Assembly: GCA_964587515.1 (NCBI GenBank)
Contig: CAZPMO010000073.1
Location: forward strand, 1 to 21,841
DNA length: 21,841 bases
Direction: 5' to 3'
From: CAZPMO01 sp964587515
Lineage (GTDB): Bacteria > Pseudomonadota > Alphaproteobacteria > MPNO01
In this document: positions 14,881 through 21,841 of the stretch, in pieces
Layout: the number at the start of each line of letters is the position of its first letter
Numbering within the stretch: position 1 is the first letter of the stretch
Made by a program: the position numbers and the translations under genes
Notes under the pieces: model-generated
Told to the model about the DNA's origin: nothing
Seen by the model: the letters and a program-made list of their open reading frames with translations, nothing else
The model's database searches: none

Positions 14881-16829
14881 GGCGACAGGGTAAACCGGCT
14901 TGCGCCCGGCTGCAAAACACTCGTCGAATCGTCGGACCCGACCGTTTCCGTGCCATCGAGCGCGCGGCACCACAGTTCGGCCGTCATCATGGGAAACAGC
15001 GTCATGGCGGCGTCGTTGCGCCCGGCCAGGAACCCCTCGCGCAGCGCCGTCGCGGCGTCGGCGTCGAACAGGCCGCGCGCTTCAATCACGGTCGCGCCGG
15101 TCAGCTCCTCCATCAGCGCCCGCGCCGGGCCGCGCAGCCAGGCGCGGATGGGTACGCCGAATCCCTGCTTGGGCCGGCCGAGGACGCTCCCTGGCACGCG
15201 ACCGCGCTGCGATCGGCGCAGGATCTTCTTGGTGCGCCGCAGGTCCATGCGCGCGCTCAATGGAAGTCTGGCGGCATGGGCGACGAGACGGCGGTCGACC
15301 AGCGGCACGCGGATCTCGACGCCTTCGCGCATGGCCATTTTGTCGGAATAGTTGAGGTTGAGGTCCGGCAGGAAGCCGTTCAGTTCCATATCCAGCAGGC
15401 GTTCGACCGGGTGACGCCCACGCGTCGTGCCCAGCGAGTCGCGCAGCGCCGCCGAGTGTCCGTCCATGCCGTCCCGCAGATGCGCCGCGAACAGGCGCAC
15501 GCGCTCCGGCCCGGTTACCGGCGAGAAGCTCATGGCCTCTTCCAGCATTTCGTCCTCGGCCATGCCGAGCAGCGCGCCCATCCTCTGCAAGCGCCGCCCG
15601 CGCAGGCTTTCGGGATCGGCGCGGCGCAGCAGGCGCGAGGCCACAGAGCGCGCGCCCGGCACGTGGCCAAGCCGGGCATAGATCATCGCCGCCGTGTGCC
15701 GGCCATAGCCGGTGAACAGATCGTCGCCGCCGACCCCGGACAGCAGCACCTTGATGCCGTCTTCCCGCGCCGCGCGCGCCAGCAACCTTGTCTGGAGCGC
15801 CGCGAAATCGGCGGACGGCTCGTCGAGCGACCATACCATCGCCGGCAGTTCGTCGAGCAGGTCGGCCTCGGTCGGCACCTCGATCAGGCGCACGCCGAGC
15901 GCTTCGGCGACCTCGCGCGCGTGGGCGAGATCGTCGCCGAAATTATCGGCGCCGCCGCCCGCGTCCGAGACCGAGGCGCAGAAGGTGGTGATGCGGGCGG
16001 GCTCGGCGGCGCGGCACATGGAGGCCACGATGGCGCTCGAATCGACGCCGCCCGACAACAGCGCGCCGACTTCCACATCGGCGACCATCTGATCGGCGAC
16101 CACGGTGTCGATCAGATCGCGCAGCGCGCCGGGCGAGGAATCACTCGCGGCCGCGCCGGCCAAGGGCGTGCGGTAGTACCGCGTGATGCGGACGCCGTCA
16201 TCGTCGACCACCATGGCGCAACCGGGGCGCAGCTTGCGGACGGCGCGCAGCATGGTGCCCTCGCCGGCCGACCAGGCGGTCGCCATCAGATCGGCGACGG
16301 TGGCCGGGTCGATATCGCGCGGCAGATCGGGGCACAGCGCCAGCGACTTGATCTCGGAAGCGAACAGGAAGCCCCGCGGCAGTTCGGCATAATAAAGCGG
16401 CTTCACGCCGAGATGATCGCGCGCCAGGGTGAGGCGGCGCTCCACCGTATCCCACACCGCGAAGGCGAAAATACCGTCGAGCCGGTCGAGGCAGGCGAGA
16501 CCCTCGTGCGCGAACAGGGCCAGCAATATCTCGGTGTCGCTGTCGCTTTGGAAGCGGACGCCGTCGGCGGCCAGCGCGCGGCGCAGCGCGCGGTAGTTAT
16601 AAATCTCGCCGTTATAGGTGATGAGGTAGCGGCCGTCCGGGGTGCGCATGGGCTGCGCGGCGACGTTCGAAAGATCGATGATCGAAAGCCGCCGATGGCC
16701 GAGCCCCAGCCCGGCCGCCGGCTCAAAGACCAGCCCCGATCCGTCCGGTCCGCGATGGGCGATCGCCTCGGTCATCGCCGACAGCAGCGCGCCCGACCAC
16801 GGCCCGAGGAACCCGGCTATGCCGCACAT
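14877..16829 (-). CDS. asnB: asparagine synthase (glutamine-hydrolysing)-like amidotransferase
   Basis: The 650-aa protein starts MCGIAGFLG, so Cys2 is the glutaminase nucleophile once Met is removed. RGPDG, NGEIYNY and SDTE complete the class II amidotransferase domain (1 to about 200). The synthetase domain has the pyrophosphate loop SGGVDS (259-264) and LLSGVGGDDLFTGYGRH. By homology it makes asparagine from aspartate with glutamine and ATP. In glycan loci such proteins are thought to amidate sugar carboxyl groups, and the operon context here favours that (inference). It begins 15 bp after the molybdenum hydroxylase stop, with only a weak ribosome-binding site, and overlaps the next gene by 4 bases. 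A second copy lies at 20375. Confidence 0.9.
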   Translation of the reverse strand: MCGIAGFLGPWSGALLSAMTEAIAHRGPDGSGLVFEPAAGLGLGHRRLSIIDLSNVAAQPMRTPDGRYLITYNGEIYNYRALRRALAADGVRFQSDSDTEILLALFAHEGLACLDRLDGIFAFAVWDTVERRLTLARDHLGVKPLYYAELPRGFLFASEIKSLALCPDLPRDIDPATVADLMATAWSAGEGTMLRAVRKLRPGCAMVVDDDGVRITRYYRTPLAGAAASDSSPGALRDLIDTVVADQMVADVEVGALLSGGVDSSAIVASMCRAAEPARITTFCASVSDAGGGADNFGDDLAHAREVAEALGVRLIEVPTEADLLDELPAMVWSLDEPSADFAALQTRLLARAAREDGIKVLLSGVGGDDLFTGYGRHTAAMIYARLGHVPGARSVASRLLRRADPESLRGRRLQRMGALLGMAEDEMLEEAMSFSPVTGPERVRLFAAHLRDGMDGHSAALRDSLGTTRGRHPVERLLDMELNGFLPDLNLNYSDKMAMREGVEIRVPLVDRRLVAHAARLPLSARMDLRRTKKILRRSQRGRVPGSVLGRPKQGFGVPIRAWLRGPARALMEELTGATVIEARGLFDADAATALREGFLAGRNDAAMTLFPMMTAELWCRALDGTETVGSDDSTSVLQPGASRFTLSP

Positions 16830-16844
16830 GTCTCGTCGCGCGTT

Positions 16845-19170
16845 TTATGCGCGCGCATCGCGGATCGCGCGCCAGAGTTTCTCAGGCGTAAGCGGCATCT
16901 CCATATGGTCGATGCCGAGCGGGGTTAGTGCATCCAAGGCGGCGGCCAGGATCACCGGCAGCGCCCCCACCGTACCGGCCTCGCCCGCGCCCTTGACGCC
17001 GAGCGGGTTGGTGGCGGTCGGCACCGGGTTGCTCTCGACCTCGATCGCGCAGATGTCGTCGGCGCGCGGCATCGCGTAATCCATGAACGAGCCCGAGGTA
17101 AGCTGGCCGTCGTCGGCGTCATAGATCATGTGCTCCATCACCGCCTGACCGACCCCCTGCACCACGCCGCCATGCACCTGCCCTTCCAGAGTAAGTTCGT
17201 TGATCACATTGCCCACATCGTCGATCACCACGTAGCGCAGGATTTCGAGCCGGCCGGTCTCCGGATCGATCTCGATCTCGGCCACATGGCAGCCATTGGG
17301 AAAGGTCTGGTCCTGCGGATCATAGACGCCGGTCTCGAAAAGACCGGGCTCCATGCCCTTGGGCACGCCGCCCGGCCGGTAGGCGGACCGCGCCACGTCC
17401 TTCAGGGTCACCGACCGGTCGGTGCCGGCGATGGCGAAAACGCCGCGCTCGAACTCGATGTCGCCGTCGGCCGCCTCCAGCAGATGAGCGGCTATTTTAC
17501 GGCCTTTTTCCTTGATCTTTTCGGAAGCGTAATGAACCGCCGAGCCGCCTACAACGGCCGACCGAGACCCGTAGGTGCCGGTGCCGAACGGCACCTTGTC
17601 GGTATCGCCTTCGGACAGATAAACGTCGTCGGAATCGATTCCCAGCATGTGCGACAACAAAATCTTGTACATGGTGTCGTGGCCCTGGCCCTGCGCCTTG
17701 GTGCCGACCACCAGCGTCACCGTGCCCGATGTATCGAAGCGAATCTCGGCGGTCTCGGGTCCCGGCGGCGCGCCGGCGCGCTCGATCGGGTTGACGACGC
17801 CGATGCCGCGCAGTTTGCCGCGCTCGGCGGCTTCGGCGCGCCGCGCCTCGAAGCCGGCATAGTCGGCATGCGCCAGCGCGTCGTCCATGTTCTTTTCGAA
17901 CTCGCCGCAGTCATAGGTGTAGGTCAACGGCGTCTTGAACGGCATCGCCTCGGGCGCGATCAGATTGCGGCGGCGCAGCTCGACGCGGTCGATGCCCATC
18001 TCGCGCGCCGCGCGGTCGATGATGCCCTCTATCAAATAGGTGGCTTCCGGCCGGCCCGCGCCGCGATAGGTCGCGGTCGCGACGGTGTTGGTGAAAACGC
18101 CGTACACCGCCACATGGATCTGCGGTGTAGACGCCGGCCAGCGACCCGAGATTGCCGAACGTCGCCTGAAGCGTGCGGTCGGAGGTCAGATAGGCGCCGA
18201 GATTGCACAGCGTGCGCACGCGGAAGGCGAGGAAATTGCCGTCGGCGTCGAGCGCGAGCTCGGCGTCGCTGACATTGTCGCGCGCGTGATCGTCGGACAG
18301 AAAGCCTTCGGATCGTTCGGCCACCCATTTCACCGGCCGCCCCACCTTGCGCGCCGCATAGAGCGCCAGGATATTCTCTGTCGAGGTCACGCCCTTGGAG
18401 CCGAAGGCGCCGCCGATATCGCCGCAGATGATGCGGAACCGGTTTTCCAGCACGTCGAACACTTCGCGCGCCATCATCTGGCGCACCCGGTGCATGGTGC
18501 CGATGCAGCCATAGAGCGTGTAACGCTGTTCGTGCGTGTCGTATTCGCCGGTGCAGCCGCGCGGCTCCATGGCGTGCGCCGCGATGCGGCTGATCACGAA
18601 GCGCTGGCGCGTGACGTGATGGGCGGACGCGAAGGCGGCCTCGACCGCGTCGGCGTCGCCGAGCTGATAGAGGTTGGAGATATTGTCGGGGCAGTCCTCC
18701 CACACCGCCGGCCCATCGCCCTCGAACGCCGCCGCGGTGTCGACCACGGCGGGCAGGGGGTCGTAAACGACCATGATCATCTCGGCCGCGTCTTTCGCCT
18801 GGCTCAGCGTCTCGGCCACCACATAGGCCACCTGATCGCCGACGAAACGCACGCGCTCGCCCACCAGCCCGGGGTGCGGGTTCTGATACATGGGCGATCC
18901 GTCGGGGCGCTGGCGCGGGAAGTGACACGTGGTCGTCCCGATCCCATCGGCCTTTATGTCGTCGGCGGTGAATACGCCGAGGACGCCGGGCGCGGATTTC
19001 GCCGCGTCCACATCCATCGACACGATACGCGCATGGGCGTGCGGCGAGCGCAGCACATAGCCATGGGCCTGATGCGGCCGGACGAAATCGTTGACGAACC
19101 GGCCCTCGCCGCGCAGCAGGCGCGGGTCTTCCGTGCGCGGCACCGCCTGGCCGAAACCGAATTGTCCCAT
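16845..19170 (-). pseudogene. xanthine dehydrogenase-family molybdopterin subunit (CoxL/XdhB type), frameshifted
   Basis: Two overlapping frames join into one ~775-aa molybdenum hydroxylase large subunit. Frame 1 (from ATG 19170, ribosome-binding site GGAGAA 7 nt upstream) holds GFGQAVPRTEDPRLLRGEGR, HAMEPRG and GGAFGSKG. It runs correctly to GSLAGVYT (residue 349), loses frame at about 18123 and stops at 17911. Frame 2 resumes at QIHVAVYGVFTNT with YRGAGRPEAT, GQGHDT and the catalytic-Glu motif GVKGAGEAG. Homologues read GVY-x-IP-x-IHV here, so about 5 bases appear lost (inference). The family hydroxylates aldehydes, purines or CO with a Mo-cytosine-dinucleotide cofactor and needs FeS and FAD subunits, which are absent from the window. 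It is either a decaying gene or a sequencing error. Confidence 0.85.
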
Positions 19171-19185
19171 ATTTTTTCTCCCTGT

Positions 19186-19626
19186 TCAGGCTTCCCGCGC
19201 GGGCCAGGACCTGATCTGCGCGGTGCCCGTCGCGGTGGCGATCACCGTGCCGTCCGGATCGCTGAGTTTCCCTTCGTAAAACGCGATGCTGCGTCCGCGC
19301 CTGACAACGGCGCCTTCGCCGATGATGCGGCCCATTTTGGCCGGCGCGAGATAGCTGGTCTTGATTTCGATCGAGGGCGCGACGTGGTCGGGATAGATCT
19401 GGCCGAGCACAGCGAACGACATGGCGTTATCCAGCATCGAGGTCAGCATGCCGCCCTGGACCGTGCCGATCAGATTGCAGAATTCCGGCTTCGCGTCATA
19501 TTCGATCACCGCGCGACCGGCCGCCGAATCATAGGAGATCGGTGTCGCGCCCAGCATGCGCAACACGGGCACCTTCGCGAAAGTCTCCCGCATCCACGCG
19601 ACGATCTTTTCGTCTTTCTCGTTCAA
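19186..19626 (-). CDS. PaaI-family hotdog-fold thioesterase
   Basis: A 146-aa single hotdog domain. The family motif is NLIGTVQGGMLTSMLDNAMS, in which the usual HGG is QGG, with the DNAM acidic residue conserved. It is followed by IEIKTSYLAPA and GTAQIRSW. Members hydrolyse acyl-CoA thioesters, often aromatic. The start is a TTG at 19624-19626 with a G-rich tract just upstream (no clean AGGAGG); ATGs occur only further inside. It lies 15 bp before the molybdenum hydroxylase gene and is presumably co-transcribed with it. Such pairs occur in aromatic or aldehyde catabolism, though the substrate is unknown. Its upstream region is the repeat-rich divergent intergenic stretch. Confidence 0.85.
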   Translation of the reverse strand: MNEKDEKIVAWMRETFAKVPVLRMLGATPISYDSAAGRAVIEYDAKPEFCNLIGTVQGGMLTSMLDNAMSFAVLGQIYPDHVAPSIEIKTSYLAPAKMGRIIGEGAVVRRGRSIAFYEGKLSDPDGTVIATATGTAQIRSWPAREA

Positions 19627-19866
19627 CGTCCCGCCCCCCGGCGCCGTTCATCCGTCGGCCGTCAGCATAAAGCGTTTGGCCCGGCCGTGGAAACGGGGGC
19701 GGTGGGTCGGCCGCATATCCCTTTTACCCCGGACCCACCTGCCGTTGCCCCCCACCCACCCCCTGTCACCCCGCACTTGATGCGGGGTCCAGCGGTGGCG
19801 CCAGGGAAGCGCGCAACCACCGACACGGTCTCCACCCGCAATATCGCTGGACCCCGCATCAAGTGC

Positions 19867-20097
19867 ACTGGTGTCCGGTTTAAATCATGCGCTGTGGTGG
19901 AAACGGTTGACGCAAATGGAATTTTTGCCGGATCGACTGGAGTGGACTTTGATTGCGCCTTCGACAAAATTGTCATGCGCGGGCTTGACCCGCGCATCTT
20001 CCGCCGAGGAACTACATTCTTTTCAAGCAATTAGGAGATGCCCGGGTCAAGCCCGGGCAAGACGGGTGGGTAGCGGGGATTTAAACCGGACACCAGT
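19867..20097. mobile_element. MITE-like non-autonomous element with perfect terminal repeats
   Basis: The element is 231 bp. Its left end ACTGGTGTCCGGTTTAAATC (19867-19886) is repeated exactly, inverted, at 20078-20097. It is flanked by the 11-bp direct repeat GCATCAAGTGC (19856-19866 and 20098-20108). Because that repeat ends in TGC and begins in GCA, the boundary is ambiguous: 23-bp ends with a 5-bp duplication (TCAAG) fit equally well. There is no transposase gene, and the interior is mostly another inverted repeat. It would need a transposase supplied elsewhere in the genome. An 11-bp duplication would suit an IS4-like enzyme, but the family is not established. Confidence 0.82.
19972..20063. 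repeat. inner inverted repeat pair inside the mobile element
   Basis: Two hairpin-forming sequences, GCGCGGGCTTGACCCGCGC (about 19977-19995) and GCCCGGGTCAAGCCCGGGC (about 20040-20058), are each palindromic around a 5-base loop. They are also inverted copies of one another over about 30 bp (19972-20002 and 20034-20063, roughly four or five mismatches) around a 31-bp spacer. These GC-rich CTTGA-loop palindromes look like common alphaproteobacterial intergenic repeats carried as cargo. Confidence 0.7.
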
Positions 20098-20226
20098 GCA
20101 TCAAGTGCGGGGTGACAGAAGCCACGCTCACGGCCCCGGAATCCCCCTGGGCCAGGAAGTCAGCACAACCCGTCGGTTGACGGTGTCGCCCGCCATGATT
20201 CTCCCCCAACGGTTCGTTGCGCCCCC

Positions 20227-20370
20227 ATGGTGGCGCCGACGAAATTTTCATTCAACGGCGGGGAGATGGTCGGCGGTTGCGCGATTCCGGTTGCGCCGCC
20301 GGGCGGGGGCCATATTGTCGGGGCGGCCATGGCGACGGCGATGGGGGAAACAATGAGCAGGCTCGGCTGA
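20227..20370 (+). CDS. possible short ORF upstream of the second asparagine synthase
   Basis: An open frame of 47 residues (MVAPTKFSFNGGEM..., Gly/Ala-rich, ending ETMSRLG) stops 4 bp before the asnB start. About 78 percent of its third codon positions are G or C, similar to real genes here. It has no good ribosome-binding site, no recognised domain and several in-frame ATGs (20341, 20353). The last, ATG at 20353, follows GGGGGAAACA and would encode a 5-residue leader. It may be chance. The rest of the 19627-20374 gap outside the repeats shows nothing else. Confidence 0.2.
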   Translation: MVAPTKFSFNGGEMVGGCAIPVAPPGGGHIVGAAMATAMGETMSRLG

Positions 20371-20374
20371 GCGT

Positions 20375-21841
20375 ATGTGTGGGATCGCGGGTATCTTCGC
20401 CCATGGGGTGGATGCGCCGCCGGCCGACAGGGCGGCGCTCGGGCGCATGCATGACCGCATGATCGCGCGCGGGCCCGACGGCGAGGGCGTATGGCAAACG
20501 GAAGACGGGCGCGCGGCGTTTTCCCACCGCCGGCTCGCGATTATCGATCTCACCGATGGCGGCGCGCAGCCCATGGTCTCGGCCGACGGTCGCCATGTGA
20601 TCACCTATAACGGTGAGATCTATAATTACCGCGCGCTGCGCGACGAACTCATCGGCCATGGCGTGCGCTTCCGGAGCGACAGCGATACCGAGGTGATCCT
20701 CGCCCTTTATGCGCGCGACGGCGTCGACGCGCTCAAGCGGTTGCGTGGCATGTTCGCCTTCGCGATCTGGGATGGGGAGAAAAACGGCGTCCTGCTGGCG
20801 CGCGACGGCTACGGCATCAAGCCGCTTTATTACGCGGATGCGGGCGGCACGCTCCGCTTCGCCTCGCAGGTCAAGGCGGTGGTCGCCGGCGGCGGCATCG
20901 ACACGCGCCCGGAGCCGGCCGGCCATGCCGGGTTCTTCCTGCTGGGCGCTGTGCCGGAGCCCTATACGCTTTATCGCGGCGTCAAGGCGCTGCCCGCCGG
21001 CCACACCATGTGGGTCGATGGCGACGGCGCGCGGTCGCCGGCGGGCTTCTTCGATCTCTGTGAGACTTTGCGCGACGCCGAAGGCGCAAACCCCAAAGAC
21101 TTCGACCCAGGCGAGCTGCGGGCCGCGCTGGCCGATAGCGTCGCCCATCATCTGATCGCCGACGTGCCGGTGGGGGTGTTTCTCTCGGCCGGGCTCGATT
21201 CGGCGACACTGGCGGCGCTCGCGGCCGAGCAGGCGACCGGCGCGCTCAGGACGCTGACGCTGGCCTTCGATGAATATGCCGGCACGGCCAACGACGAGGC
21301 GCCGCTGGCCGAGGCGCTCGCCGCCGGGCTGGGCTGCGCGCACGAGACCGTGCGCGTCGAAGGCCGCGCCTTCACCGAGGAACGCGCGCGGCTGATCGAG
21401 TCCATGGACCAGCCCAGCACCGACGGGGCGAACAGCTATTTCGTCGCCCGCGCCGCCGCCCGCGCCGGTCTCAAGGTGGCGATCTCGGGTCTCGGCGGCG
21501 ACGAGCTGTTCGGCGGCTACGACACCTTCGATCAGGTGCCGCGCCTCGCCGGCGCGCTCGGCCGGGTTCCCGGCGCACGGATTTTCGGGCGTGGTTTTCG
21601 GATGGTCTCGGCGCCCGTGCTAAGTCGGCTGACCTCGCCCAAATATGCCGGCTTGTTCGAATACGGCGCCAGAGAGGCCGACGCCTATCTGTTGCGGCGC
21701 GCGCTGTTCATGCCGTGGGAACTGCCCCGGGTGCTCGATCCGGACTTGGCGGCCGAGGGCTGGCGCGCGCTGGCGCCCCGGCTCCGCATCAAGGCGGCCG
21801 ATGGGCTGGCCACGCCGCGCGCCCGCATCACCGCCTATGAG
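20375..21841 (+). CDS. asnB: asparagine synthase-like amidotransferase, partial (cut by window end)
   Basis: 489 codons are present with no stop before the window edge. The start MCGIAGIFA gives the Cys2 nucleophile; RGPDGEG, SHRRLAIIDL, NGEIYNYRAL and RSDSDTE complete the glutaminase domain. The synthetase pyrophosphate loop is SAGLDS (271-276), where the second Gly is Ala, a common variant in glycan-cluster AsnB proteins, followed by ISGLGGDELFGGYD. Family members are around 600-650 aa, so the last quarter is missing. It is divergent from the thioesterase gene and is clearly different in sequence from the asnB at 14877, so it is not a recent duplicate. It probably starts a second glycan operon running out of the window. 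Confidence 0.9.
   Translation, partial: MCGIAGIFAHGVDAPPADRAALGRMHDRMIARGPDGEGVWQTEDGRAAFSHRRLAIIDLTDGGAQPMVSADGRHVITYNGEIYNYRALRDELIGHGVRFRSDSDTEVILALYARDGVDALKRLRGMFAFAIWDGEKNGVLLARDGYGIKPLYYADAGGTLRFASQVKAVVAGGGIDTRPEPAGHAGFFLLGAVPEPYTLYRGVKALPAGHTMWVDGDGARSPAGFFDLCETLRDAEGANPKDFDPGELRAALADSVAHHLIADVPVGVFLSAGLDSATLAALAAEQATGALRTLTLAFDEYAGTANDEAPLAEALAAGLGCAHETVRVEGRAFTEERARLIESMDQPSTDGANSYFVARAAARAGLKVAISGLGGDELFGGYDTFDQVPRLAGALGRVPGARIFGRGFRMVSAPVLSRLTSPKYAGLFEYGAREADAYLLRRALFMPWELPRVLDPDLAAEGWRALAPRLRIKAADGLATPRARITAYE

Larger units (their letters stand above)
19763..20118. repeat. 32-bp perfect inverted repeat, one arm split by an insertion
   Basis: Left arm 19763-19794 begins CTGTCACCCCGCACTTGATG and ends CGGGGTCCAGCG. 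The right arm is its exact reverse complement but in two pieces: 19845-19866 (22 bp) and 20109-20118 (10 bp), separated by a 231-bp element plus an 11-bp duplication. The original spacer between arms is 50 bp. Each arm also contains a smaller near-palindrome (CCCCGCA..TGCGGGG). This style of GC-rich intergenic repeat is frequent in alphaproteobacteria. Confidence 0.85.

Noticed and set aside
12733..15351. 872-codon open frame on the plus strand
   Set aside because: It is antisense to the two-domain oxidoreductase and asnB, which have clear family motifs. Its translation is Arg/His/Gly-rich with no domain, a usual artefact of high-GC DNA.
15276..16928. 550-codon plus-strand open frame
   Set aside because: Antisense to asnB, low-complexity composition, no recognisable motifs.
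18085..20034. 649-codon plus-strand open frame
   Set aside because: Runs antisense through the molybdenum hydroxylase and thioesterase and then through the repeats; no coherent domain.
1..21841. CRISPR array, prophage or defence system
   Set aside because: No regularly spaced repeats, cas, phage structural, toxin-antitoxin or restriction genes were recognised.

Overview
The window looks like a piece of an alphaproteobacterial chromosome with high GC, roughly 65-70 percent by eye over most of 7-21.8 kb. The evidence for that group is an MmcB-type DNA repair gene with a GTTC-N7-GTTC LexA box in front of it (the alphaproteobacterial SOS box), GC-rich inverted intergenic repeats of a common alphaproteobacterial style, and dense tail-to-head operons. 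I cannot name a genus.

Region A (1-4.0 kb) is an envelope-polysaccharide segment with visibly lower GC (some stretches about 45 percent). It holds a SAM methyltransferase (+), then on the minus strand a SIS-domain phosphoheptose-isomerase-like protein, a galE epimerase and a second methyltransferase. Between them lies the broken C-terminal end of a TylF-type O-methyltransferase. A related ~26-bp sequence occurs 60-70 bp upstream of both the SIS gene and galE. The segment ends in a fragment of an IS5-type transposase directly beside an intact tRNA-Arg(CCG), which suggests a genomic-island edge.

Region B (4.1-8.9 kb) is metabolic and DNA-repair housekeeping: a nitronate monooxygenase-family flavoprotein, a dienelactone-hydrolase-family protein whose C-terminus runs into foreign-looking AT-rich DNA, about 670 bp of that AT-rich DNA, a CmcJ/NvfI-family oxidoreductase, a small coiled-coil protein, and mmcB behind an SOS box.

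Region C (8.95-19.6 kb, all minus strand) is one closely packed gene train. In transcription order it is a PaaI-type thioesterase, a frameshifted xanthine-dehydrogenase-type molybdenum subunit, an asparagine synthase-like amidotransferase, a two-domain oxidoreductase (zinc-ADH-like plus Gfo/Idh/MocA), a heparinase II/III-family protein, gmhA and hldE. Three of the junctions are 4-base ATGA stop/start overlaps. The last five genes look like a unit for making and modifying a heptose-containing surface glycan: GmhA and HldE supply activated heptose, AsnB may amidate an acidic sugar, the two-domain oxidoreductase may oxidise or reduce a nucleotide sugar, and the heparinase-like protein may cleave or remodel a uronate polymer. 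gmhB and hldD are not in the window.

Region D (19.6-21.8 kb) is a 750-bp divergent intergenic region followed by a second asparagine synthase gene on the plus strand, cut by the window end. The intergenic region contains a striking nested structure: a 231-bp mini-transposon-like element with perfect 20-bp terminal inverted repeats and an 11-bp target duplication, sitting inside one arm of an older 32-bp perfect inverted repeat. Removing the element and one duplication copy restores the older repeat exactly. No CRISPR array, prophage or defence system was recognised.
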